A stretch of DNA of 60,405 nucleotides, taken from assembly GCF_024305175.1 (NCBI RefSeq), contig NZ_JAMWYY010000013.1:1-60405 (forward strand), given 5' to 3'. This document shows positions 1 through 7,942 of this stretch, piece by piece. Positions within the stretch are counted from its first letter, which is position 1, and each line of letters opens with the position of its first letter. The DNA comes from Flavobacterium sp. (GTDB lineage Bacteria > Bacteroidota > Bacteroidia > Flavobacteriales > Flavobacteriaceae). The notes beneath the pieces were generated by a model. That model searched no databases. It had not been told where the DNA came from and was given only the letters and a program-made list of their open reading frames with translations. The position numbers and the translations under genes were made by a program.

Positions 1-16
1 TGTGTATAAGAGACAG
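1..16 (+). other. Tn5/Nextera mosaic-end adapter remnant
   Basis: The first 16 bases equal the last 16 bases of the 19-bp Tn5 mosaic end used in tagmentation libraries (TGTGTATAAGAGACAG). This is library-derived sequence left at a contig end, not genomic DNA, so the natural sequence starts about base 17. Bases 18-47 form a short open frame ending in TGA that could be the tail of a plus-strand gene cut by the contig end, but it is too short to assign. Confidence 0.93.
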
Positions 17-69
17 AAGTAATACTGTAGATACCGCTAACATCTGATAGTAACTTTAACCTAATAAAT

Positions 70-96
70 AAGGGGCGACTGCCCCTTTTACTTTTT
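70..96 (+). terminator. Hairpin terminator near contig start
   Basis: A stem AAGGGGC / GCCCCTT with loop GACT at 70-87 is followed on the plus strand by a T-rich tract. It could end a plus-strand gene truncated by the contig end. Read on the minus strand it also lies just past the stop of the 111-383 gene, so it may serve both strands. Confidence 0.7.
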
Positions 97-110
97 TTAA
101 GTTTGTTTGC

Positions 111-383
111 TTACATAAAACCATGCTTGTCAGGATGGTTATCAGTACGTGTAATGTTTCTTCCGTCCCGCACAGGTGTCGACTTCATGTGGTGGTGGTG
201 GTGGTGCAGATGATACAAATCATCTTTTTTTACCTGCTTTGGGAAGGTGGCGAGTTCATCAGGATTGATAAATGCCGGATCATCATACGGCAAGCCCGAA
301 CCGTATGCATTGGTCATGCCTTCTGTAGGATGCCCGCTCTGATTTTCGGGATTGTGGCGGCCATCGAAATAATCGTTTGCCAT
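111..383 (-). CDS. Small acidic protein with natural hexahistidine run
   Basis: A 90-residue hydrophilic protein with no signal peptide or membrane segment; function not recognised. It is a paralogue of the protein at 505-825. Both carry a DDPA-x-INPDELA-x-FP block in the middle and end in V-R-(D/E)-GRNIT-x-TD-x-x-PD-x-x-GF. Between these blocks this copy has HLHHHHHHM, with the six histidines encoded by six identical CAC codons (189-206). The shared blocks are conserved while the linkers differ, so the family is probably real and expressed. It lies beyond the terminator of the upstream stress operon and so may be transcribed separately. A metal-binding role for the histidine run is only a guess. 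Confidence 0.75.
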   Translation of the reverse strand: MANDYFDGRHNPENQSGHPTEGMTNAYGSGLPYDDPAFINPDELATFPKQVKKDDLYHLHHHHHHMKSTPVRDGRNITRTDNHPDKHGFM

Positions 384-473
384 AATCGTTTGATTTAGAT
401 GAACTTAAATTTACAAAAAATTTATGAATATACATTCTGAATCCGTATTTAATTTGGCAGTCCTTCATGATAT

Positions 474-501
474 AATAAAAAAGAGAGCCGAAGCCCTCTT
501 A
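474..501 (-). terminator. UUCG-loop terminator of the stress operon
   Basis: On the minus strand the stem AAGAGGGC / GCTCTCTT closes a TTCG tetraloop (481-500) and runs into a T tract. It starts four bases after the stop codon of the 505-825 gene and therefore ends the 2534-to-505 transcription unit. Confidence 0.88.
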
Positions 502-504
502 GTA

Positions 505-825
505 TTACAGAAACCCGTTATCATCGGGCTTTGTGTCGGTATTGGTAATGTTCCTGCCTTCCCTTACAGAACCCCTTACTTTGTTGGCAAGGTGGCTGTC
601 CCTTTCTTCTTCAAGATCAGGGTTAGTGGTCTTCTTCTCTTCCGGAAAACTTGCCAGTTCGTCCGGGTTTATCACTGCGGGGTCATCCTCAGGAAGCATA
701 TTACCTGTTTTCAGGCTGTCAGCATCATTTTTTAATCCAATATTCTGGTTGGTTCTTGTAACATCCCTGTCAGGGCGTCCTTCATTAGTATCATGTTCTC
801 TTTTGTCATTCTCATTAATTGCCAT
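505..825 (-). CDS. Small acidic stress-cluster protein, paralogue of 111-383
   Basis: A 106-residue, highly charged, probably disordered cytoplasmic protein without a recognised domain. It shares two blocks with the neighbouring 90-residue protein: DDPAVINPDELASFP in the middle and VREGRNITNTD near the C-terminus. It starts 33 bases downstream of the short-chain dehydrogenase gene and is the last gene before a UUCG-loop terminator, so it is most likely cotranscribed with the dehydrogenase and the DUF892 protein. Its company suggests a stress-linked role, but nothing in the sequence gives a biochemical function. Confidence that it is coding rests on the conserved paralogue and the operon position. 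Confidence 0.8.
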   Translation of the reverse strand: MAINENDKREHDTNEGRPDRDVTRTNQNIGLKNDADSLKTGNMLPEDDPAVINPDELASFPEEKKTTNPDLEEERDSHLANKVRGSVREGRNITNTDTKPDDNGFL

Positions 826-858
826 AACATTAGTTTTTAAAGTTATTAAATAGTTTAT

Positions 859-1707
859 TTATCCGCCTACAACCTCACCGCCGTTAACGTGTATAATCTG
901 TCCGGTTATATAGGATGCATCTTCAGAAGCCAAGAACACATAGGCAGGGCCTACTTCGCTCGGCTGGCCTGCACGTTTCATGGGTACCTGCTGCCCAAAC
1001 TCCGTTACATCATCAAAGGTTGCGGGTATCAGCGGAGTCCATATTGGCCCTGGCGCCACTCCGTTTACACGTATGCCTTTTTCAGCAAGCATGGCAGAGG
1101 CAGAGCGCGTAAAACTTACAATAGCGCCCTTGGTGCTGCTGTAGTCTATAAGGTGCTCGCTGCCCCTGTATGCCGTAACCGATGTGGTGTTAACAATACA
1201 ATCGCCTTTTTTAAAATGTTTTAAGGCTTCGCGGGTAAAGTAAAAGAAAGGCAAAATATTTGTTTCAAAAGTCTTGCGTACTTGTTCTCCTGTAATATCG
1301 TTAAATTCAGATTTAGGGAATTGTACAGCGGCATTGTTAACCAGTATGCTGATACCACCCAGTTCAGCATTTGTTTTTTGTACGGCTTCTTTGCAAAAGC
1401 TTTCATCCTTTACATCACCTTTTATAAGTAGGCAGGTGCAGCCCTCTTTTTCTACCATTACTTTTGTATCCTGAGCATCCTTATCTTCATCAAAATATAC
1501 AATTGCCACATCTGCACCTTCGCGGGCAAAATGCACCGCTACACTACGGCCAATACCGCTGTCACCACCCGTTATCAGCACTTTTTTGCCTTTTAGTTTT
1601 TCGCTTCCTTTATAACTGTCACGTATTACTTCCGGTTCCGGGTTCATTTTGTGTTCATCGCCCGGCTGGCTTTGTTGTTGTTGCGGAAATGAATCAGGTT
1701 TTTGCAT
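859..1707 (-). CDS. SDR family oxidoreductase, YghA / general stress protein 39 type
   Basis: A 282-residue NAD(P)-dependent short-chain dehydrogenase. The nucleotide-binding motif TGGDSGIG is at residues 46-53, the NNAA motif at 124-127, and the catalytic Ser-Tyr-Lys set is S176 with Y189-x-x-x-K193. The N-terminal extension of about 40 residues, rich in Q and P, before the Rossmann fold is typical of the YghA/GSP39 subgroup. Members of this subgroup are usually induced by general stress and the natural substrate is unknown. The gene lies 30 bases after the DUF892 gene and 33 bases before the small acidic protein, in one minus-strand operon. The start at 1707 gives the usual family length. 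Confidence 0.95.
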   Translation of the reverse strand: MQKPDSFPQQQQSQPGDEHKMNPEPEVIRDSYKGSEKLKGKKVLITGGDSGIGRSVAVHFAREGADVAIVYFDEDKDAQDTKVMVEKEGCTCLLIKGDVKDESFCKEAVQKTNAELGGISILVNNAAVQFPKSEFNDITGEQVRKTFETNILPFFYFTREALKHFKKGDCIVNTTSVTAYRGSEHLIDYSSTKGAIVSFTRSASAMLAEKGIRVNGVAPGPIWTPLIPATFDDVTEFGQQVPMKRAGQPSEVGPAYVFLASEDASYITGQIIHVNGGEVVGG

Positions 1708-1737
1708 AGTATTAGCTTTATTGTTGTTGGGTGTTGT

Positions 1738-2268
1738 TTATATTTCTTTGTCTGCGGCTTCGGTATTAATATGCGATTCAGCGATTTTAGATAGTATAAG
1801 GTCAGCCTCTTTTTCTTCTTCCAGGGTGCGTTCCAGCAATGTTACCGCGTCTTCTTCCCTTAGTGCCAGAGCATGAGCCCTCATAGTGCCGTAGCAGGCT
1901 ATTTCATAATGCTTTATCTTTTGCATTGCGGCTATAATACCTGCATCCCTAACTACACCGCGTTTGGTTGTTATCAGTAACTCTTCACCTTCTTTAATAA
2001 AGCAGTCTAATGCTTCATATCGTTTTGTTTCGGGAGCTATGCCTATTATCCTGAAAATCTCTTCGAGCCTGTCAGAATGCTTCATGGCCTGTATGGCCTG
2101 TAACTGAAGCGCACTAACAAGGTCGGGCGACTTTATATTGGCAACACAGTCAGAAATTACGTTTACCATAACAGTTTCTGCCCAGTATGCTTCTTTAAGT
2201 TGCTTTTCAAATAAAGCCCTTAGCTCTGTTGCCTCTCCAGAGTCTTCTTTTGTTACTGTTAATATCAT
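1738..2268 (-). CDS. DUF892 ferritin-like protein (YciE/YciF family)
   Basis: A 176-residue all-helical protein of the YciE/YciF family, which has a ferritin-like four-helix bundle and forms dimers with metal sites in the crystallised relative. The recognisable family features are the N-terminal LRALFEKQLKEAYWAE block, the EGEELL stretch and the C-terminal LLERTLEEEKEADLILSKIAE helix with closely spaced glutamates. Members are induced by osmotic or other stress in many bacteria; the reaction is not known. It is the second gene of the operon, five bases after the lipoprotein gene, and precedes a stress-type dehydrogenase, which supports a general-stress regulon. Confidence 0.93.
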   Translation of the reverse strand: MILTVTKEDSGEATELRALFEKQLKEAYWAETVMVNVISDCVANIKSPDLVSALQLQAIQAMKHSDRLEEIFRIIGIAPETKRYEALDCFIKEGEELLITTKRGVVRDAGIIAAMQKIKHYEIACYGTMRAHALALREEDAVTLLERTLEEEKEADLILSKIAESHINTEAADKEI

Positions 2269-2273
2269 TATAT

Positions 2274-2534
2274 TTAATTTACTCCCGGAATAGACGAAGT
2301 ATCGCTTGGTGCGCCTGTTTCAAGGCCGGTACCTTCAATATCATCTTTCCTGCTCACATAAAATTGATTATCCCGGTTTTCAATATGTATCCCCTGTACT
2401 TTACGGTTATATACTTCGCCGACTTTTGCTTCTTCACGCTCTTCCATTTTTTCCCTTTCCGATTGTTCGTTGCATGACAGAAACATTATTGGGAGGGCTA
2501 TATAAAGCAGTATTCTGATTTTAGATAGGTTCAT
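2274..2534 (-). CDS. Small lipoprotein, first gene of stress operon
   Basis: An 86-residue protein starting with a lipoprotein signal peptide (hydrophobic stretch, lipobox FLSC, acylated cysteine near residue 21) followed by a charged, glutamate-rich mature part. No domain recognised. Its stop lies five bases from the DUF892 start, so the two are probably cotranslated. The start region is odd: a 17-bp unit containing the start codon is tandemly duplicated. The upstream copy encodes a six-codon reading frame whose TGA overlaps the true start as ATGA, which may couple translation or merely be a slippage scar. Confidence 0.8.
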   Translation of the reverse strand: MNLSKIRILLYIALPIMFLSCNEQSEREKMEEREEAKVGEVYNRKVQGIHIENRDNQFYVSRKDDIEGTGLETGAPSDTSSIPGVN

Positions 2535-2552
2535 GTTTTAGATAGGTTCATG
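2519..2552 (-). repeat. 17-bp perfect tandem duplication at a start codon
   Basis: The unit TTTTAGATAGGTTCATG occurs twice head to tail (2519-2535 and 2536-2552). Each copy contains an ATG on the minus strand, at 2534 and 2551. The upstream ATG opens a six-codon frame that stops at 2531-2533, overlapping the lipoprotein start codon. Confidence 0.95.
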
Positions 2553-2720
2553 GGTTATTGATTATTTATCGTTTATTATAAAATTACCAATCATGTGGCT
2601 AAAAGGCGGTATGTTTAACCAATGATTAACAACCGATTGGCTGCCGTTGCAGCTAGTCGGCATTTAAATACCGTTAAACGTTTTTTTTAAGAAATGATTA
2701 ACAAGGAAATGCTGTAGTAT

Positions 2721-2728
2721 TACATTTG
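2721..2728 (+). promoter_or_regulatory. -7 box TACATTTG
   Basis: This matches the Bacteroidetes TAnnTTTG -7 element; no clear -33 TTG was found. Transcription would start near 2735, so the TTG at 2726 cannot be the start codon of the following gene and the ATG at 2750 is preferred. Confidence 0.6.
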
Positions 2729-2749
2729 AGGCACAAAACATCTTTAAAA

Positions 2750-3256
2750 ATGAAAAACTTATTTTTAGCGCTTACAGCAATACTACTGTTTGCCTCGTGC
2801 TCTACTGATGATAACAGTGCTGCTGATGGACCCAAAGCAAAGTCATTAATTGTAGGTCAATCGTGCTTTAACAGGATATCAGGTACGTTTGCAATGGATT
2901 TTTCTGAAGGCCTGGGTAATCCAACCCTTAAATTTGGTGCCATTGTACAGGCACTCCCCGCATCCGGTGGTACAGCAACTTCTAATAATATATATGCAAT
3001 GTACCTGCAGGTACAGCCACTTGCCGACTGTGAAGATATGAACAGCGACTCTGGTGCCATGATTAGTTTTAGCTCTGCTCCGTTTACAGGTACCAATGTG
3101 CCTACAATAAACCTGAAGCCGGTAAACATTCCGTTTATGTGTTATAAATGGAGAGTAGTAGTTACCAGGGTAGATGCAACAATAAGGGTAGACGGACGCA
3201 ACAATTCTGATACCTGCACATCTGTATCTGAATGGTATGATGCGCCATTGTATTAA
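2750..3256 (+). CDS. Lipoprotein of unknown function
   Basis: A 168-residue secreted lipoprotein. The signal peptide MKNLFLALTAILLFASC has a clear lipobox with the acylated cysteine at residue 17. The mature part is small, rich in beta-prone and small residues, with about five more cysteines that could pair in the periplasm or outside the cell. No domain recognised. An in-frame TTG at 2726 would add eight residues but lies inside the -7 promoter box, so 2750 is the start. It is followed by another lipoprotein gene 75 bases downstream and may share its transcript. Confidence 0.8.
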   Translation: MKNLFLALTAILLFASCSTDDNSAADGPKAKSLIVGQSCFNRISGTFAMDFSEGLGNPTLKFGAIVQALPASGGTATSNNIYAMYLQVQPLADCEDMNSDSGAMISFSSAPFTGTNVPTINLKPVNIPFMCYKWRVVVTRVDATIRVDGRNNSDTCTSVSEWYDAPLY

Positions 3257-3331
3257 TTAATACGCTTGCTTTATATAATTTTAAGCCATACGTTATCGTG
3301 TGGCTTTTCTTTTTATTGTAATTTTAGGGTA

Positions 3332-4204
3332 ATGAAAAAGACAGATAAAGTAAACCTGTTCCTAACGGCCTCAGTACTATTACTGCTTTCATGTAATGGG
3401 GCAGAAGATAAACTTACCGTACTTGGCGAAACAGGTAAAGATGAGATTTCTGGAACAGAATATGTTAATGGCAAACTGTGGGCAATTGAAGACAGTGGTA
3501 ATAAAGATATACTGTACAGAATTGGCGACAAAGGCGGGATAGAGCAACAGCTCAGGCTGAGGGGTATGAAAAATAAGGATTGGGAAGATTTAACCTCTGA
3601 TGCCGCAGGAAACCTTTATATAGGCGATTTTGGCAATAACGATAACGACAGGAAGGATCTTGCCATACATAAGATAAATAAAGACAGCCTGCGTAATGAC
3701 AGTACTCACCCTGATTATACTGTTTATTTTAAATATCCTGACCAGCAAAGCTTTCCTCCTAAAAAATCGGAATTTTTATATGACGCTGAAGCATTTTTTG
3801 AGCTTAACGGTAATTTTTACATATTTACCAAGAACAGGAGCGCACGTTATGACGGCAGCTTTAAAGTATATAAAGTACCAAACCGGGCAGGCAGCCATAC
3901 CGCTGTGTTAGCCGGTACTTACACCAGTTGCAGCGCTTACCGTAAATGTGCTGTAACAGGGGCAGATATAAGCCCAGACGGTACCGCAGTTTTATTATCA
4001 TCAGATAAAGTGTGGCTTATACAAAATTTCTCAGAAGGTTTTAAGCAGGAAGCAATGCAGCAGTATGAGCTGGGGCTTTATTCCCAAAAAGAAGGTATCA
4101 CTTTTAAAGATGATAACATCTTACTGATTACAGATGAAAAAGAAGATGGTATAGGTGGTATGCTTTACAGGGTTAATATAAAGGATCTAAAAGCCGAACG
4201 TTAA
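3332..4204 (+). CDS. Lipoprotein, probable beta-propeller
   Basis: A 290-residue lipoprotein (lipobox LLLSC, cysteine near residue 21). The mature part has repeated blade-like motifs such as NGKLWAIEDSGN, AGNLYIGDFGNND, NGNFYIFTKNR and DDNILLITDEKEDG, resembling YVTN/SdiA-regulated-like propellers. A role in binding or sensing outside the cytoplasm is likely but the ligand is unknown. An upstream in-frame start at 3266 would place the signal peptide 22 residues inside the protein, so 3332 was chosen. Its 3' end overlaps the convergent giant phosphatase gene by 18 bases. Confidence 0.82.
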   Translation: MKKTDKVNLFLTASVLLLLSCNGAEDKLTVLGETGKDEISGTEYVNGKLWAIEDSGNKDILYRIGDKGGIEQQLRLRGMKNKDWEDLTSDAAGNLYIGDFGNNDNDRKDLAIHKINKDSLRNDSTHPDYTVYFKYPDQQSFPPKKSEFLYDAEAFFELNGNFYIFTKNRSARYDGSFKVYKVPNRAGSHTAVLAGTYTSCSAYRKCAVTGADISPDGTAVLLSSDKVWLIQNFSEGFKQEAMQQYELGLYSQKEGITFKDDNILLITDEKEDGIGGMLYRVNIKDLKAER

Positions 4205-7200
4205 GCCAAACGCTACCCTGCCGCCATCAGAGCCGCGGAAATAGAATACATTTGCGGTTAAAACATTAAGCCCGTTAAGCCAAATGCCTCCGCCTGCACT
4301 TTGGTGCCATTTTTCAGAATTTCCTTCCGGTATCCATACCCTACCGTAATCATAACCGCCAAATATGCCAAGGGTAAGGGGCACAAATGCGTTCTTCCAG
4401 TAACCGAGCGTAAGCCTGATATCGTTGCTGTGAAATGCAGCTCTTTTCCCTGTAAAGCGTTCTTCGCGGTATCCCCTAACTTCATCATCGCCGCCAAGTG
4501 TGGCGGCCTGGTAAAACTCAAAGTTATTGCCAAACCTCAGTTTTACTTTCGCCCTGCTCCTGAAAACAAGCTTTTCATCAGGCGTTAGCTTATGTACAAA
4601 ATCTATAAAGCCTTCTGCAAAGCCAAAATTGCGTTTGTATTGCTCAAGGCTGGTAGTCCACCCGCCGGTAAAAGAAAATGCCATACCCAGCGCTGGTAAT
4701 GTTATATTATCATAGTTAGCAAAACTATATGTTACATTAACACCGCCATACTGGCGGTGTTCAAATAGCGAAGGGTCTACTTGTCCCGGCTCGTTTACAA
4801 ATCTTCGTGAAGAATCTTCTACTTCAATGGTTTCAAAAACACTTTGCAACTGCAAAAAGCTGCCGTTCCTGCTGGTGCGGAATACCGCAGGCGCTACCCG
4901 CAGGGTTTGCAGCCTTACCCTGTTATAGTCCATGCCCAGGTCTTCATCAAAATTGGGTGTGGTGTTGCCGTAGCCAAAATAGTTGATGCTGAAAGTTGGG
5001 CTGGTATAGCGAGCATCTACCGCAAAGTTCCAGTTGCTGCCCAGTGTAATAAACTCACCCCTGTACTCTAGCTCAAAACCCATAGTGGCAAAATAGGCAC
5101 TGGCTTTAAACCTGTGTTTTTGGGAATAAGGGTCCCGGCTAAAATTATTGACTACATAACTTAACATAGCCCCAAGCTTTACGCCATCATCAGGATTAAA
5201 ACCGGCACTCGGATATCCTGAAAATACGTTATATTCAGGCTTTTTGTAATTATAGGTATTGGTTTCATAATCATCCGTAAGGATAATCTTTGCTTTCTTA
5301 TCTGTTTTAAAAGTATTTTCCTTACTGGAAAAATCATATATTTTTACTTTCCTGCCATTTTCAATAGTATAAATATCATGGTTTTGCCCACCCAGCAATC
5401 GCAGCAATATAAGTTTGTTGCCGTTTCCTTTCACTAAAAACTCATCATCATCGTCAAGCCCATAAACCCATATCTCTTCAGTCTTTTTGTTGCTGTAGGT
5501 TTGGGTATATAGCAATTCCTCAGCGCCATCTTCTATGTTATATGTTTTTACCTCTGTTTCCCCGGCGGGCAGGCGGGTAATTACAAAGCGCTCTTTATCA
5601 TCAGTACCTGTTATAATGATTGTTTTAAGTAAAACATCCCGGTACTGCAGCGCGAACTCCTGTAAATTTGCCCTCCTTTTTTTAAGGATGGCTTTTATAT
5701 TTTCGGCAGTATCGTCTTTCATTTCTTCAGGCAGGTCGGCAAAGGCAGCTTCAATGGCTTCATCAGTAACGTGTTCCTGAAGGTACTTTGCTTCCCTAAG
5801 CCAGTCTTCCTCATCAGCTTTGGTTATTAAAGCCACATCAAGAGGATAAGCCGATTTATTGAACCATTTAATGTTGCGGATGTTTTCATCATACTGCTGC
5901 ATGCTGCGAAGTGCGGGTATGCGCATGATTACCGATAGCAACGCCCCGCCATATTTTGGGAATGCCTGGTCGCGGTCCCGCGGAATGGGTTTGTAAACTA
6001 CAGAGTCCTTCTTTTCAAATTTTGACCATCTCCACTGGTCAGAGTGCCTGTCCCAGTCACCTATAAGCATGTCGAACAACCTTGCCCGTATATAGGCTTT
6101 TTCGTCTATTACGTATTTTTTATCTTTCCTGAGGTCTTCAAAAACGTTTTGTGTACTTTCTATATCATCCGGTTTTCCAAAGCTGTCAAGGTCTCCGTAC
6201 TCTTTACCCGGATGTTCCTCAATCATATACAATTCATTGCCATATTCTTCATTATATTCTTTGAGTGCATTTTGCTTGGGCACATAAAACAGTCGCGGAT
6301 TGGTGTGGTAAATACCTGCACTTTCCGAAAGGTCATCTACCACGAAAGAAGCGTAAGGGTGCGATGAAGTATAAAAATCCAGCAGGAACTTTTCAGCAAA
6401 AGTATTGTCAAGCTTATCGCCTATATAGCGGTTTTTAAAAGCGGTCTTCTGTATAAACTGTGTGGCGCTTTTGCGCAGCCCCCTCATAACATATTCTTTA
6501 CCATTTTTATCGGCAAGCCTTAATGATTTAGACTGGTGCCCGCCACCGCCTTTAACCGGCGTTAGCCCGCCATATAAGGTATCGAGCAATACCGTGTTTA
6601 CCTCTATAAGCTGGCTGTAATAGTCACGGTAATGGTCGCCAAAAAGAAATTTATAAGTACCGCCTTTTTCTGTAAGCGATGATGGATATATAGCAGCCTT
6701 TGTTTTTGCCGGAAAGTTTCCGCTGTAATCTTTGATAACAGGATCGGGTTTAAGGTCTATAATGCGCTCAAACAACTTTACATCTTTATTATCGCGCAGG
6801 GCAAAATAATCAAGTTTTACCTTGCCGTCAGTAAATACATCCATGACCACATAGCCTGTACCACCATAACTGAAATCGTTAGGGTATATGGCCCTTGCGG
6901 CTTCTTCTTTACAGCCCGCACCACTTATTACCTGGTGTATGTTATCATGGTTAATATATTGCAGGTTATGGTCGTGGCCTGATACTACAATAACATTATC
7001 GAGCCCCTGTATCATTGCCTTTATACGGTTAGCTAAATCATTATACACCCTGCTTTGTATATCCTGTGTACTGTAACCTGATGCCTTTCGCGCCAGGTCT
7101 ATAAATGAGCCAAGCACCGGCAGGGGTATGCGCTGCCTTAACGGAAACAGGTGCTTTTCTGGTGAAAATTCTCCGCCGTGCGTGCCATGTGTCATTAAAG

Positions 7201-7915
7201 GGTGGTGCATAGCTATAACAACAACTTTATCCTGGCTGTCTTTAAGGATGTCTTCCAGCTCAGTGAACATGGCATCGCGGGTTTTTATATCGCAATCATC
7301 GTTTATAGTGGGGTACCTGTCCCAGTCTTCTAAAAACCACTGGCTGTCAATGGCAACCATTACAATACTGTCAGATATTTCTATGTCATCAATGCCGCAC
7401 CCGTTACCCGGCAAAAAGGCTTTCTTTTCATCAAGCTTGTCTTCTACATAATCATCCTGCTCTTCAAGCCCTTTCAGCCCGTGGTACCAGTCGTGGTTAC
7501 CCGGTATAAAATAGGTTTTGCCCTTAAAAAGCTTTGCCAGCACCATTTGGCTGTCAAGGCTTTCTTCTGCTTCCTTCCTGTCTTTATGGTCATCTTCGGC
7601 AGGCATGCCCAGCGGGTAAATGTTATCCCCAAGATATAATAATGTAGCATCTTTACCTTCTTCTTTCAGTTTATCACCTACTAAAGAAAGCATCTGCTGT
7701 GCCTTTGGCTCATTTGCATAGCCGGCATCGCCTATCAGGTAAAAGCGGTGTTCTACTTTACTGTTAGTAATAAGGCTGTCATTTTTAGCTTCGGGGCCGG
7801 TGTTCCTGCCATATTGCGGCTTGTTTGTGGCACATGAAACCAGCAGCAGCAATATGCCCAAAAGCTGCATATACTTATTTATACGGGCTGTAGCTGTAAC
7901 CCAAAATAATTTCAT
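4187..7915 (-). CDS. Calcineurin-like phosphatase fused to kinase-like segment and outer-membrane barrel
   Basis: A 1242-residue lipoprotein (lipobox LLVSC, C28). Residues about 55-375 form a metallophosphoesterase domain with all metal motifs: D63, GDN at 96-98, GNHD at 139-142, HH at 237-238 and GHDH at 313-316. Residues about 460-660 form a conserved middle region containing GDWDRHSDQW (619-628) and PRDRDQAF (645-652). These resemble the catalytic D-x-x-N-type loop and metal-binding aspartate of HipA/CotH/FAM20-type kinases. Residues from about 870 to the terminal phenylalanine resemble the BamA/TamA surface-antigen barrel. It should sit in the outer membrane; substrate unknown. An alternative start at M16 (7870) is possible but leaves a signal peptide without a basic n-region. 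Confidence 0.88.
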   Translation of the reverse strand: MKLFWVTATARINKYMQLLGILLLLVSCATNKPQYGRNTGPEAKNDSLITNSKVEHRFYLIGDAGYANEPKAQQMLSLVGDKLKEEGKDATLLYLGDNIYPLGMPAEDDHKDRKEAEESLDSQMVLAKLFKGKTYFIPGNHDWYHGLKGLEEQDDYVEDKLDEKKAFLPGNGCGIDDIEISDSIVMVAIDSQWFLEDWDRYPTINDDCDIKTRDAMFTELEDILKDSQDKVVVIAMHHPLMTHGTHGGEFSPEKHLFPLRQRIPLPVLGSFIDLARKASGYSTQDIQSRVYNDLANRIKAMIQGLDNVIVVSGHDHNLQYINHDNIHQVISGAGCKEEAARAIYPNDFSYGGTGYVVMDVFTDGKVKLDYFALRDNKDVKLFERIIDLKPDPVIKDYSGNFPAKTKAAIYPSSLTEKGGTYKFLFGDHYRDYYSQLIEVNTVLLDTLYGGLTPVKGGGGHQSKSLRLADKNGKEYVMRGLRKSATQFIQKTAFKNRYIGDKLDNTFAEKFLLDFYTSSHPYASFVVDDLSESAGIYHTNPRLFYVPKQNALKEYNEEYGNELYMIEEHPGKEYGDLDSFGKPDDIESTQNVFEDLRKDKKYVIDEKAYIRARLFDMLIGDWDRHSDQWRWSKFEKKDSVVYKPIPRDRDQAFPKYGGALLSVIMRIPALRSMQQYDENIRNIKWFNKSAYPLDVALITKADEEDWLREAKYLQEHVTDEAIEAAFADLPEEMKDDTAENIKAILKKRRANLQEFALQYRDVLLKTIIITGTDDKERFVITRLPAGETEVKTYNIEDGAEELLYTQTYSNKKTEEIWVYGLDDDDEFLVKGNGNKLILLRLLGGQNHDIYTIENGRKVKIYDFSSKENTFKTDKKAKIILTDDYETNTYNYKKPEYNVFSGYPSAGFNPDDGVKLGAMLSYVVNNFSRDPYSQKHRFKASAYFATMGFELEYRGEFITLGSNWNFAVDARYTSPTFSINYFGYGNTTPNFDEDLGMDYNRVRLQTLRVAPAVFRTSRNGSFLQLQSVFETIEVEDSSRRFVNEPGQVDPSLFEHRQYGGVNVTYSFANYDNITLPALGMAFSFTGGWTTSLEQYKRNFGFAEGFIDFVHKLTPDEKLVFRSRAKVKLRFGNNFEFYQAATLGGDDEVRGYREERFTGKRAAFHSNDIRLTLGYWKNAFVPLTLGIFGGYDYGRVWIPEGNSEKWHQSAGGGIWLNGLNVLTANVFYFRGSDGGRVAFGLTFGF

Positions 7916-7942
7916 AAATTGGTTGTAGTTAATTTTGTCTTG

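Noticed and set aside
189..206. Six-histidine run as vector or expression-tag contamination
   Set aside because: It lies inside a reading frame whose flanking blocks match a paralogue 300 bases away, with no vector sequence around it.
2726..2749. TTG start extending the lipoprotein by eight residues
   Set aside because: The TTG is part of the TACATTTG -7 box and precedes the expected transcription start.
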